A stretch of 64,000 nt of DNA from Treponema phagedenis (GCF_008153345.1 NZ_CP042818.1:248001-312000), one strand, 5' to 3'. Positions 25,028 to 33,692 are shown, counted from the first letter of the stretch. Numbers and translations are program-made. The notes: a model not told the origin generated them from the letters alone.

Positions 25028-26554
25028 ATGAAATCTGAGTTAGAAAATTTTAAAAGAATAAAAAATTTAATACCTGCTTCTTTATTCATTTTTTTATATG
25101 CAGCTCTTTTTGCTTCAATTATTTGGGTACACAGTACCTTTCCGAATATCAGCATTGACGAAATAATATTTACGTTAAAAACTCCTCAAGGGGATGCTGA
25201 CAAGACTATTTTGCTTACGGTTTTTATCTTTCTTATTATCTTTCCCTTGCTCCTGGCAGTATCTTATTTTTTAATTTCTTTTTTCTTGAGCCCTGTTATT
25301 ATTAAAAGAAAACATAAGAAGAATATTCAGTTTATACCATTTCCAATACGTTTTACTGTTAAAAAAAACATCTTTTTTTTCGGTTGCTTTTTATTTTTAC
25401 TTCTAGTTTTTTTACAGTATAAAACATGTATTATTAACTATGTGTTTTATCAATTACAAGGTGAAACCGACTTGTACGAAAATTACTATACGGATCCTAA
25501 AACGGTTACATATTCCTTCCCTGAAAAAAAGAAAAATCTTATATTTATTTATTTGGAATCTATAGAAATAACTGCTACTGCAAAAAAATATGGGGGCTTG
25601 CTTCCGTATGATACTATTCCGGAATTACGAAAGATAGCGGAAGAGCATCTTTCGTTCAGTAATAGTGAAAAACTTGGGGGCTTTACGCAGGTGCTTGGCG
25701 CAACGCATACGATCGCTTCAATGGTTTGCAGCAATTTGGGCGTACCGTTGGGGCTGGATCCGCTTGGCTCCAGAAAAAATTTGCGAAAAAATTTTTGTAA
25801 GGGTGGATATGGACTTGGAGATATTCTTGCCGATAACGGATATAAAAATATTTTCATTACCGGAGCAAGCGCTACATTCGGATATAAGAATCTTTTATTG
25901 AAAAATCACAAAGATTTTGAAATTAAGGATTATCCGTATTATATTGCTACCGGAAAATTACCGCAAAAGTATAAGGTCCGATGGGGCTTTGAAGATGCAA
26001 AACTTTTTGAGTTTGCTAAAGAAGAGCTTTCAAATATTTCCGACAAGGGTCCTTTTTTCTTACAAGTTTTTACAACGGACAGCCATACCCCGGGTGGATA
26101 TTTACCGTCGCAGTATAAACGGGAATTCAAAACAAAAATTCAGGATGTATATCGGAATGCGTCTAAAATGACAGGTGATTTTGTAGCTTGGCTAAAAACA
26201 CAAAACTTTTATGATAATACGGTTATCGTTATTTTAGGAGATCATCAATATATGGGCGGAGGTTTATATCCTTTCGGGACGAGAAAGGATGAACGGCATG
26301 CCTATAATGCAATTATAAATTCCCAGGCAACAACAGCGGCTGATAAAAACAGAACATTTGCCGCTTTTGATTTTTGTCCTACTATACTGGAAGCAATGGG
26401 AATTCAGTTTAATGCTGAAAAGCTCGGACTGGGTCGCTCCCTTTTTTCAGGGAAAAAAACATTGCTTGAAGAAATCGGCACCGATCAATTTAATGCCGAA
26501 GCTCAACATCGCTCTTCTTTTTTAGCGGAAATAATAGAGCCGCGCTTTAAGTGA
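25028..26554 (+). CDS. Membrane-bound LtaS/MdoB-like phosphoglycerol transferase (second copy)
   Basis: A 508-residue paralogue of the preceding gene, alike along its whole length. The same blocks are present: FIYLESIEITATAKKYGGLLPYD, FTQVLGATHTIASMV, GYGLGDILADNGYKNIF, WGFEDAKLFEFAKEEL, FTTDSHTPGGYL and VIVILGDHQYMGGG. N-terminal membrane helices are clear. The start is placed at ATG 25028 because GGAGGG lies 11 nt before it; the ATG at 25010 overlaps that SD. Differences from the first copy are spread along the sequence, so the duplication is not recent. The two are probably co-transcribed and may have distinct acceptor glycans or act at successive steps. Confidence 0.85.
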   Translation: MKSELENFKRIKNLIPASLFIFLYAALFASIIWVHSTFPNISIDEIIFTLKTPQGDADKTILLTVFIFLIIFPLLLAVSYFLISFFLSPVIIKRKHKKNIQFIPFPIRFTVKKNIFFFGCFLFLLLVFLQYKTCIINYVFYQLQGETDLYENYYTDPKTVTYSFPEKKKNLIFIYLESIEITATAKKYGGLLPYDTIPELRKIAEEHLSFSNSEKLGGFTQVLGATHTIASMVCSNLGVPLGLDPLGSRKNLRKNFCKGGYGLGDILADNGYKNIFITGASATFGYKNLLLKNHKDFEIKDYPYYIATGKLPQKYKVRWGFEDAKLFEFAKEELSNISDKGPFFLQVFTTDSHTPGGYLPSQYKREFKTKIQDVYRNASKMTGDFVAWLKTQNFYDNTVIVILGDHQYMGGGLYPFGTRKDERHAYNAIINSQATTAADKNRTFAAFDFCPTILEAMGIQFNAEKLGLGRSLFSGKKTLLEEIGTDQFNAEAQHRSSFLAEIIEPRFK

Positions 26555-26609
26555 TTATACGAACTGCAAATTGTTATAAAGTTCTCTAAATTAAGTTGCT
26601 GTGTTATAC

Positions 26610-26770
26610 CTCATGGAGCATCAACACAAAACTGTAAAATTGAAGTTTTAAAACTCGTAGGCGAAGTTACAGTAAATTTTCAAAACTTCGCCCTATGGTA
26701 AGTTTACCCACCGTTGTGCCGTGTCGAGCTCATTTTTATAATAGGGGGTTTTCAAACTCGGAGGGTTAGT
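26610..26770 (+). repeat. Palindromic intergenic repeat, copy R8 (short form)
   Basis: A hairpin GGCGAAGTT / AACTTCGCC lies at about 26660-26690 (compare GGCGAACC/GGTTCGCC in R2), then the left block TATGGTAAGTTTACCCACC runs directly into the right block GCCGTGTCGAGCTC. The ACGGAC hairpins are absent. It lies between the two membrane-enzyme genes and the small acidic protein gene. Confidence 0.65.
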
Positions 26771-26813
26771 TTTTAATAAAAAAAGCAAGAATACAGCGCA
26801 GTAATTTTTGAAC

Positions 26814-26842
26814 TTGTGTTTCCCTCTTTTTTCTTTTATAAT
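26814..26842 (+). promoter_or_regulatory. Promoter of the small acidic protein / PflX pair
   Basis: TTGTGT, 17-nt spacer, TATAAT, with the -10 box ending 9 nt before the ATG at 26852. A partial SD (GCGGAG) lies between, so the leader, if any, is only a few nucleotides. Confidence 0.55.
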
Positions 26843-26851
26843 GCGCGGAGT

Positions 26852-27229
26852 ATGAATATCATAGATAAGTTTTATAGTGATGCGAAGCGCAGGGCTGCTG
26901 CTGTTGAGTTTTCGGAGGGCAGAAAAATAATAGCGGATTTGTTTTGTAAAACGGTTGCCGTTTACGATAAGCAGGCTGTGCAGCTTGCCGAGGATTTTGC
27001 CGACTATCGATTGGGAGCCGAGATAAGCGCAATCGATGAAGATATAGAGTGGTTTTATAAAATATTTTCGTTGATTGACGGAAGTTTTGATGATTCGATG
27101 AATTTTTCCGAAGAGGATTGGGAAGCGATTACCGTGATAATTGATGCGGCGGCGGATGATTTGGATATGGATTTGCTGAACTCTTTGATGGCTGTTATTG
27201 TTGACAGGAAAAAAATACGCGGAAGATGA
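26852..27229 (+). CDS. Small acidic helical protein coupled to a radical SAM gene
   Basis: A 125-residue, acidic, mainly helical protein (MNIIDKFYSDAKRRAAAVEF ... EEDWEAITVIIDAAADDLDMDLLNSLMAVIVDRKKIRGR). No signal peptide or membrane helix. The start is placed at 26852, after GCGGAG and a close promoter; the in-frame upstream start at 26816 would lie inside the promoter spacer. Its stop overlaps the next ATG by four bases (ATGA), so it is translationally coupled to the PflX-like gene and may be a partner or substrate of it. I do not recognise a family. Confidence 0.7.
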   Translation: MNIIDKFYSDAKRRAAAVEFSEGRKIIADLFCKTVAVYDKQAVQLAEDFADYRLGAEISAIDEDIEWFYKIFSLIDGSFDDSMNFSEEDWEAITVIIDAAADDLDMDLLNSLMAVIVDRKKIRGR

Positions 27230-28224
27230 GCGATTTTTTTTCTGCATATGATTCATGCGCAGTTTGTCCGCGCCGTTGCGGTGTCAATAGAAATGCAGGG
27301 CAGCGGGGATTTTGCGGAGAGACAAGCGAGCTGCGTATTGCGTGGGCAGGGTTGCATTTCGGGGAAGAGCCGCCCGTTACCGGTACGGGGGGATCGGGTA
27401 CTGTTTTTATTTCGGGGTGTAATTTAGGTTGTCCTTTTTGTCAGAATTTTCAGATCTCGCAACAGGGGATGGGGCGGGCGGTTTCGGCGGAAGCGTTTGC
27501 TGATATTTGTTTTGCACTGCAAAATGCGGGAGCGGAAAATATCAATATTGTAACCGGCAGTCATGCGGTTCCCGGTATTGCGGCGGGATTGCTGCGGGCA
27601 AAAGAAAGAGGTTTAGATATACCGGTAGTTTGGAATTCTTCCGGATACGAAAGTACCGATGCGCTTGATATGTTGGACGGTTTGGTTGATGGCTGGCTGC
27701 CCGATTTAAAAACATTGAACACGGATATTGCCCGTGCGGTGTTTAAGGCTGCCGATTATCCGAGCACCGCAAAAAAGGCAATCAAAAAAATGGTGCGGAT
27801 ATCTCCGCTTGTGTTAGATGGTTCAAACCAAAAACGGTATCCGGCGGGCAAGCTTATGTCGGGTGTAATTGTCCGGCACCTCGCTCTGCCGGGAAGAATT
27901 GCAGACACGGCGCTGGTGCTTTCATGGTTTGCAAAAACCATGAAGGATTCCGCATTGCTTTCCCTGATGACCCAATACACACCGGTTGAGGCAAATCCGC
28001 GTACAAAAGACATGCAGGCTTTTGAGAACCGCCTCTTGACGAGCTCCGAAGATTCCGCCCTGCGCAACCTCTTAAGCGAGTTGGAAATTGATAACGGCTT
28101 TTACCAAGAACTTATCGAAGATCCCGATTGGCTTCCCGACTTTACACGCATACAAACATTCTCCTCCAAACTCTCAAAACCGATTTGGCATTGGCGGGAG
28201 GGGTGGGTATCGAAAGAGGTTTGA
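27226..28224 (+). CDS. Radical SAM protein, PflX-like (COG1313 type)
   Basis: A 332-residue radical SAM protein related to pyruvate formate-lyase activating enzyme. The [4Fe-4S] cluster motif is CNLGCPFC (about residues 66-73). An extra N-terminal Cys cluster, CAVCPRRCGVNRNAGQRGFC, is typical of the PflX/COG1313 branch. Other family marks are AWAGLHFGEEPPVTG, NINIVTGSH and WNSSGYES. No known glycyl-radical enzyme is nearby, so the target is open. The four-base overlap with the small acidic protein gene suggests a joint function. An AT-rich, unrelated operon begins 95 nt downstream. Confidence 0.88.
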   Translation: MSDFFSAYDSCAVCPRRCGVNRNAGQRGFCGETSELRIAWAGLHFGEEPPVTGTGGSGTVFISGCNLGCPFCQNFQISQQGMGRAVSAEAFADICFALQNAGAENINIVTGSHAVPGIAAGLLRAKERGLDIPVVWNSSGYESTDALDMLDGLVDGWLPDLKTLNTDIARAVFKAADYPSTAKKAIKKMVRISPLVLDGSNQKRYPAGKLMSGVIVRHLALPGRIADTALVLSWFAKTMKDSALLSLMTQYTPVEANPRTKDMQAFENRLLTSSEDSALRNLLSELEIDNGFYQELIEDPDWLPDFTRIQTFSSKLSKPIWHWREGWVSKEV

Positions 28225-28318
28225 GTTTGTAAGGAGCTGCTCTTGACTTTGATGAGAATCATTATTATGCTGGGCATTGGTGAAATTATTATACAAACAG
28301 TGGAAATGTCGTTGTTTT

Positions 28319-29317
28319 ATGCGGCATAAACAAGATAAATTAAAAAAACATCGTCGCAGGTATAAGCAAAATCATAAAAAACGGGTAACAGTCAGAAGTG
28401 TAAAAAAGATTTCGGGTAATACGATAGTTTTTACCGAAAGGCTTTTTTTGGAACGTAAAGAAGAGGAAATATTTTTTATTCTTTTTCAAGCAGAAAAAAT
28501 TAACACTCCGACACTTGATTTTTCAAAAGTAAAGTATATTGATATTGGCAGTGCTATCTATATAAAAGCGTTTGTTGAATTTTTAAGAGAAAATAACAGA
28601 GAACCGAAAATATCTTGTTCTCCCAAAAATCAAAAAATGCGGCAAATTTTACAACACCTTGGAATATTTGACTATCAGTTAAAAATTACATATAATGATA
28701 TTCGGTGTTGGGCTGTCAGAAAATGGCATAAAGACTTTAAGAAATATCCTGGGGTAAACTTTGGGAAAGTTTTATATAAAGAAATTTTGCCTGAAGTGTT
28801 AAAAGATAAAATACCATCAACAGAATTTTCGAGGATTGCTTCAAGTCTAAGCGAGCTTTTATCGAACTGTACCGAACATGCTTATACGAAACAGGATGTA
28901 TTTACTAATTTTTATTTAATTGCAGGAGAATACGAAAATGATATCAAAAAATCAAATACGTTTTCATTTTGTATTCTTGATTATGGGCAAGGTTTTAAGG
29001 CAAGTTTAAAGAAAAATACTTTATTTGAATCGGTAATAAATAAATTTAAGGAAGATGCCGATTCGAATTTGCTAAAGGAAGCTGCAAAAGGAAATTTTAA
29101 TGCCGATAAAGCAAAAAATTCAGGGAGAGGCACAGGCTTACCGGCAGTTACAGAAAGTGTTAAGTTAATTAAAGGTAGTTTGTATCTATATAGTGATAAC
29201 GGTAGTTATAAAGTTAAGAAAGAAACAGAGGAAGTGCGAGACAGGCGGTATCCGGTAAGAGGTTCAATAATTGAAGTTATTTTACCGATAAATGATGAGG
29301 GAAATGATGATATATGA
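28319..29317 (+). CDS. STAS-like + GHKL ATPase fusion protein
   Basis: A 332-residue cytoplasmic protein. After a very basic N-terminal 25 residues comes a STAS-like domain (LDFSKVKYIDIGSAIYIKAFVEFLRE, about residues 65-92). Then follows a GHKL/HATPase domain with an N box (SELLSNCTEHAY), a G1 box (LDYGQGF) and a G2 box (NSGRGTGLPAV). There is no histidine phosphoacceptor or sensor domain, so it is not a normal histidine kinase; the arrangement recalls SpoIIAB/RsbW anti-sigma ATPases joined to their STAS antagonist. The start is uncertain: GTG 28277 is also in frame. It leads a three-gene, tightly packed, AT-rich operon with a free STAS-like protein and a membrane protein. Confidence 0.72.
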   Translation: MRHKQDKLKKHRRRYKQNHKKRVTVRSVKKISGNTIVFTERLFLERKEEEIFFILFQAEKINTPTLDFSKVKYIDIGSAIYIKAFVEFLRENNREPKISCSPKNQKMRQILQHLGIFDYQLKITYNDIRCWAVRKWHKDFKKYPGVNFGKVLYKEILPEVLKDKIPSTEFSRIASSLSELLSNCTEHAYTKQDVFTNFYLIAGEYENDIKKSNTFSFCILDYGQGFKASLKKNTLFESVINKFKEDADSNLLKEAAKGNFNADKAKNSGRGTGLPAVTESVKLIKGSLYLYSDNGSYKVKKETEEVRDRRYPVRGSIIEVILPINDEGNDDI

Positions 29318-29331
29318 GAGGGTATAATATA

Positions 29332-29649
29332 ATGGAAACTCTAAAAATAGCGGAATGCGGAAATGGTTATCAATATCAAGGCCCGAGATTTGATGACTTA
29401 GGCCCTGATTCGGGCGAAGAATTTCGCGATGAATATTTGATCCCATGGTTAAAAAATAATAATAATGCTTCCGAGTTATGTGTTGATTTTGAAGGGACAG
29501 TACTGTTTACACCGTCTTTTTTGGAAGAAAGTTTTGGCGGAGCGATACGAAAGGGTTTTGAAATTGTAAGAAAAATACAATTCAAAAATATTCCTCCGGA
29601 TGTAAAACAACAGCTTGCGAAGTATATCAATAAAGCAAAAAAACAATGA
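29332..29649 (+). CDS. STAS-like protein (DUF4325 type)
   Basis: A 105-residue cytoplasmic protein. The central block ELCVDFEGTVLFTPSFLEESFGGAIRKGF matches the STAS-like DUF4325 pattern (hydrophobic strand, DFEG, then S-F-x-x-E-x-F/G). The start is ATG 29332, which has GAGAGGG eight bases upstream; the ATG at 29314, overlapping the previous gene, would be less well placed. It lies between a STAS-GHKL fusion and a membrane protein. In known systems STAS proteins bind or are phosphorylated by GHKL kinases, so a partner-switch with the upstream ATPase is likely but unproven. Confidence 0.75.
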   Translation: METLKIAECGNGYQYQGPRFDDLGPDSGEEFRDEYLIPWLKNNNNASELCVDFEGTVLFTPSFLEESFGGAIRKGFEIVRKIQFKNIPPDVKQQLAKYINKAKKQ

Positions 29650-30086
29650 CAATCTTTTTATCGTTGGTTTCAGGCTTGGTTGGAGCTATGGTTGGTGCAG
29701 GTATTCAAATATTCTACAATAACAAAATTGAAAAACAGCGGTTGTTGCATGACTACAAGAAAATCTGCTTTGCCGAATGGCTGCATCTAAATGAAGAACT
29801 TTTAATACTCCTACGAGAACCTCAAAAGGAAAACAACACTGTGTTTCGCCAAGCAATTAAGCAAAAAACAGAATTACTTTCATTTATCGCAGCCGTATCA
29901 AAAAAACATGAAAAAGCTGTGTCAAAATTAAAAAAACATATCGTAGATATCGATGAGCGTATTTCTTTAAGTGATTTTGCAGAAGAAGCAGTCAACATCG
30001 GAAAAGTGCAAGGAAATAAAACAAAGCTTATCCGAGAAGTTTCAACTTTAATAACCGAAGTATTGGATAAACTTGCTAAACTGTAA
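29646..30086 (+). CDS. Membrane-anchored helical protein of the STAS/GHKL operon
   Basis: A 146-residue protein with one N-terminal transmembrane helix (IFLSLVSGLVGAMVGAGIQIFY, about residues 3-24) and a cytoplasmic, largely coiled-coil remainder rich in Lys and Glu (KKHEKAVSKLKKHIVDIDERISLSDF, ending EVLDKLAKL). Its ATG overlaps the stop of the DUF4325 gene by four bases (ATGA), so all three are one transcription unit. A similar layout of a single helix and a cytoplasmic helical tail occurs in small membrane proteins of defence and stress modules, but no family is recognised. It could be the membrane effector or anchor of the module. Confidence 0.68.
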   Translation: MTIFLSLVSGLVGAMVGAGIQIFYNNKIEKQRLLHDYKKICFAEWLHLNEELLILLREPQKENNTVFRQAIKQKTELLSFIAAVSKKHEKAVSKLKKHIVDIDERISLSDFAEEAVNIGKVQGNKTKLIREVSTLITEVLDKLAKL

Positions 30087-30153
30087 TTCAAGATTTTATA
30101 AAGTTTATAAACTCAAAGATGCTTTGTGCTTAATTTTCTATTCATCAAAACTT

Positions 30154-31002
30154 TTAAACTTTCCGCAGCCATTCCGCAATAGTTGTTGCGGCTTCTTGCA
30201 TGCCCCATGGCGGGTTTATGACAAACATGCCGGAGCCTTGTAAGCCGTATTCGCCGGCGGGCGGTGCGGGAGGTGGAGTAACGGGGCGTAAAAAATCGGG
30301 GCGGACGGGGTTTTCAACATAGAAGGATTCGCTGCCTTTTAATGCGCTAAGGGCTTTTTTTAATTCAGCAGTTTCGTATTCCCGGCGTTTTAGGATTGGA
30401 TACCAGATGATAAAACTTGCAGCCCGCCAGCGTTTATGCAGTTTTTGCACAGTAGTTATAACATTCTCATAATCGGAATCAACTTCGTAGCTTGGGTCGA
30501 TAAGCACAAAACCCCGCCCAGATTTCGGCGGTGTTAATGCGCAAACCGCTTCATAGCCGTTACGGATATGCACATGTATGCGCTTTTCGTTTTTGTACAA
30601 TGCGCGCAGAGCGGCTCCTTCGGCGGGGTGTAAATCGCAGAGGATAAGTTCATCATCTTGCCTTAAAAAATTTTTTATGATTTCGGGCGAGCCGGCATAG
30701 GAACAATCTTTGCGATAATACCGTAGGCTCAAGTTCAGATATGCTTCAAGCGATTCCGGAATAGGCTGCGGCAAAAGTTTTTTTTCAAAGGCGGACACTA
30801 GGGGGATAATCCCTTCCGCTGCTTCTCCGGTTTGTAAGGCATACTCGCTTGTAAGCTGATATACACTGCTTCCCGCATGAGTGTCAAAAGCGGTAAAGGG
30901 TTTTTGTTTTTTCGTATATAGTTTTAAAAATGCAACAAGCACCGAGTGTTTAAAAACGTCAGCCCGGTTGCCCGCATGAAAGCCGTGTCTATAACTCAAC
31001 AT
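30154..31002 (-). CDS. rlmJ: 23S rRNA (adenine-2030-N6)-methyltransferase RlmJ
   Basis: A 282-residue SAM-dependent rRNA methyltransferase. The N-terminal signature MLSYRHGFHAGNRADVFKHSVLVAFL is diagnostic for RlmJ (E. coli has LSYRHSFHAGNHADVLKH). The SAM motif is in FTAFDTHAGSSVYQL, and FVLIDPSYE corresponds to the catalytic DPPY motif, here DPSY. The end is NPPWGM. It starts 5 nt after the stop of the HEAT-repeat gene and has no own SD, so translation is coupled. The product should methylate A2030 of 23S rRNA during 50S assembly. The DPSY variant is unusual. Confidence 0.92.
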   Translation of the reverse strand: MLSYRHGFHAGNRADVFKHSVLVAFLKLYTKKQKPFTAFDTHAGSSVYQLTSEYALQTGEAAEGIIPLVSAFEKKLLPQPIPESLEAYLNLSLRYYRKDCSYAGSPEIIKNFLRQDDELILCDLHPAEGAALRALYKNEKRIHVHIRNGYEAVCALTPPKSGRGFVLIDPSYEVDSDYENVITTVQKLHKRWRAASFIIWYPILKRREYETAELKKALSALKGSESFYVENPVRPDFLRPVTPPPAPPAGEYGLQGSGMFVINPPWGMQEAATTIAEWLRKV

Positions 31003-31007
31003 AGAAT

Positions 31008-32552
31008 TTATTGCGAATCAGTATCGGAATCGGGGGATGCTTCGTCTTCTGGTTCGGGAAGAGCTTCGGTTTTTTCTTCCGCAGGAGTTTCTTGCTGCTC
31101 AAAATCGGCCAGTATTGTTTTGGCGCGACGCTGCAGCGAACCGAAATTTGAATCTTCGGCTATCTCACTAACTCGCACCGCCGACTGTGCATATCGGTTT
31201 TGCTTAAACATATCAAGCCCGAGCGCAATGGTTTGTGCGTCCTTACTTGTTAAATAGGCAAGCGCAATAGAATCTCCTAACTCCGTTTGCACCTTTGCGA
31301 AAATTTTTCCAAGCTCATAGCGAAGTTTCTTTTTTGTTTCATCTTCGGCTACTTCTATCATTATCTGTTCTAAGTCCGCATAAAAGAAATCCAGATTATT
31401 GTTCATTAAAGCTTCCGCAGCTTTTACGCGCAGCGTATTGCTTTTTGATTTATCCAAAAAAGTTTCTTTCAGCCAGAGATTCCCTTCTTCGGTATTGTAT
31501 GCGCCGACGGATTTGATTGCCGCATATTTTACCGCATCAACAGGATCCGTTTTTGCCCGATGCAAAATATACGGAAAGGCTGCTATCGGTTTTTTTTCAG
31601 CAGCTGCTTCCAGCGATTGCATTCTGACCTTGTAGTAGGAATCCTTAAAGCCTTGCAGCAAAATTTCCTCGGCTTCCGTCGTAGTAAAAAATCCAAGCCC
31701 TTTCACTGCGGCAATGCGTAAAATCGGATCGGAATCTTCATATAAATCAGACAAAATAGACACGGTGGCATCGTCCCCGATTTGAGCCAATCCGATTGCG
31801 GCGGAACCGCGGATCACCGCATTTTCACCGGAATCACGCGCAACCTCTTCCAAAAACGCTGCCGTTTCGGGAAGGTGCAGCTGTTCAAGCGCAACCATAA
31901 GATTTTGCCGTTTTATCAGCGTTGTCTTTTGGTCATCATCCAACTCGTTTTTAAAATAATCTATCAAAAACAGTGCATCGTCCGCCGAACCGATTTTTCC
32001 AAATGCGGAAATACAATCATCGGCATACTCGCTATTGTCTTTCATCAGCTCGCGCACCAACGGAGCTGCCTCTTTTTCTTCTATTGCAACAAGATATTTT
32101 ATTGAGTTGCGCACCGTTGAGGGTTTGTACTCTACCGGATCTTTTAAAACCTCAAGGGCGAAATCTTTTATCGAATCGTTTTTTTGAGCGGAAAACAAAT
32201 CAAACAAAGCGTCGCGAACTGCCGTGCTTTTTGTTTTTGCAAAAAGCTCCTGCAAGGCGGCGTTTAAGGTGGTATCCTCGTTTTTTTTCAACTCTTCAAT
32301 TAAGGTTAGAACCTCACCTTCAAGCCCGTAACGAATAGTGTCCAGCTGTTTTTTGGTTTCAGGGTCTTCTTCTATTTGCTCCTCTGCGCTTGCTTCGGCG
32401 GCATCCTCCGATTCGAGGTCGAGTTCGGTATCAGTTGTATCGGCTGTGTCTGTCTGCACCGAATTCGATTTACTGCCGGCAGTTTTTTCTTCCGCCGCTA
32501 CAAAAAAAAGAGTAAAGAACACCATACAAAAAACGCAAAAAATCTTTTTCAT
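31008..32552 (-). CDS. Exported HEAT-repeat protein
   Basis: A 514-residue protein with a signal peptide (MKKIFCVFCMVFFTLFFVAAEEK; cleavage after about residue 21). An acidic, Thr/Ser/Asp/Glu-rich linker follows (about residues 25-65), then a long array of HEAT/PBS-lyase-like repeats of about 30 residues (e.g. IRGSAAIGLAQIGDDATVSILSDLY, LRIAAVKGLGFFTTTEAEEILLQGF). Such arrays are protein-binding scaffolds; here it would sit in the periplasm. A C-terminal acidic tail ends DEASPDSDTDSQ. The start at 32552 is preferred because GAGGA precedes it at the right distance. It lies between tgt and rlmJ in one minus-strand run. Confidence 0.82.
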   Translation of the reverse strand: MKKIFCVFCMVFFTLFFVAAEEKTAGSKSNSVQTDTADTTDTELDLESEDAAEASAEEQIEEDPETKKQLDTIRYGLEGEVLTLIEELKKNEDTTLNAALQELFAKTKSTAVRDALFDLFSAQKNDSIKDFALEVLKDPVEYKPSTVRNSIKYLVAIEEKEAAPLVRELMKDNSEYADDCISAFGKIGSADDALFLIDYFKNELDDDQKTTLIKRQNLMVALEQLHLPETAAFLEEVARDSGENAVIRGSAAIGLAQIGDDATVSILSDLYEDSDPILRIAAVKGLGFFTTTEAEEILLQGFKDSYYKVRMQSLEAAAEKKPIAAFPYILHRAKTDPVDAVKYAAIKSVGAYNTEEGNLWLKETFLDKSKSNTLRVKAAEALMNNNLDFFYADLEQIMIEVAEDETKKKLRYELGKIFAKVQTELGDSIALAYLTSKDAQTIALGLDMFKQNRYAQSAVRVSEIAEDSNFGSLQRRAKTILADFEQQETPAEEKTEALPEPEDEASPDSDTDSQ

Positions 32553-32561
32553 ATACATTCC

Positions 32562-33692
32562 TCAACCGCCGGTATATTCGGCTAAAAAGTTTTTATAATA
32601 TTCAGCAAAACGGTCTTCCTCAATTGCCTGCCGAATCTCTTGCACCATCGTATATAAAAACGCCAGATTATGATAGGTTCCCAACATAGAATACAGAATT
32701 TCCTTGCTTCGGAACAGATGCCGCAAATATGCACGGCTATACGTTCTGCACACCTTGCAATTACATTGAGAATCAATCGGATTAAAATCATACTCAAACT
32801 CTTTTTTCTTAATAGAGATAGGCCCCTTTCTGGTAAACAAACTTCCGTTCCGCGCGTTTCGCGAAGGCAGTACACAATCAAAAAGGTCAATCCCGTTTTT
32901 TACCGCCTCAAGAATATAGTGCGGAGTCCCAATTCCCATAATATACACCGGCTTATTCTTCGGCAAATGCTCGGCGGTAAAGGCAAGCATTTCCGCATAC
33001 AACTCTGTCGGCTCGCCCACCGAAAGCCCGCCGATTGCCAAACCGTTCGGATTTAATTCGCAAACAGTCTCAATACTGCGCAGCCGCAAATCTTTATAAA
33101 AACCGCCTTGAATAATCGGGAAAAGGCTCCCCTGATACTCAGCGGGCGTTTTCAGCCATTCCGAAAAAGCCCGCTTTACCCATGCGGAGGTAAGCCCCAG
33201 CTCCTTTTCGGTTTGCTCCTTCGATATACCGTAATTCGAGCAAATATCTAACTGCATTTGAATATCGCTGTTAAAACCGGTTTGCAGCTGCACCACCAAT
33301 TCCGGACTTAAAAAAAAGCTGCTTCCGTCTAAATGACTTTGAAACGAAACTCCCTCATCGCTTAACCGGCGCAAATTTGCAAGCGAAAAAACCTGAAAAC
33401 CTCCCGAATCGGTCAAAAAATTGCGCTTCCACTGTGTAAACCCGTGCAAACCGCCTGCCGCCTTAATCACTTCAACCCCCGGCCGTAAAAACAAATGATA
33501 GGTATTCGCAAGAATAATCTCAAACCCGATCTCTTCAAGGTCATCCTTGGTCATACCCTTGACTGTTCCCGCCGTCCCTACCGGCATAAATGCGGGCGTC
33601 CGCAAATCTCCATGCGGCAAAGCTATCACCCCCGTCCGCGCGGCGGTATGCGCATCCTTATGACATTCGGTAAAAATCTTTCGTATCTTCAT
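32562..33692 (-). CDS. tgt: Queuine tRNA-ribosyltransferase
   Basis: A 376-residue enzyme that swaps guanine-34 for a queuine precursor in tRNAs with GUN anticodons. Signatures: ANTYHLFLRPG, FLTDSGGFQVFSL (nucleophile/general-acid Asp region), GGLSVGEPTELY, YIMGIGTP, FDCVLPSRNARNG (catalytic Asp) and the zinc site CNCKVC near residue 315 followed by YLRHLF. Start at 33692: ATG with GGAATGG upstream; the longer form at 33719 adds only RRLFKEWK. Tgt heads the operon tgt-HEAT-rlmJ; with mnmG, truB and rlmJ it makes four RNA-modification genes in the window. Confidence 0.96.
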   Translation of the reverse strand: MKIRKIFTECHKDAHTAARTGVIALPHGDLRTPAFMPVGTAGTVKGMTKDDLEEIGFEIILANTYHLFLRPGVEVIKAAGGLHGFTQWKRNFLTDSGGFQVFSLANLRRLSDEGVSFQSHLDGSSFFLSPELVVQLQTGFNSDIQMQLDICSNYGISKEQTEKELGLTSAWVKRAFSEWLKTPAEYQGSLFPIIQGGFYKDLRLRSIETVCELNPNGLAIGGLSVGEPTELYAEMLAFTAEHLPKNKPVYIMGIGTPHYILEAVKNGIDLFDCVLPSRNARNGSLFTRKGPISIKKKEFEYDFNPIDSQCNCKVCRTYSRAYLRHLFRSKEILYSMLGTYHNLAFLYTMVQEIRQAIEEDRFAEYYKNFLAEYTGG

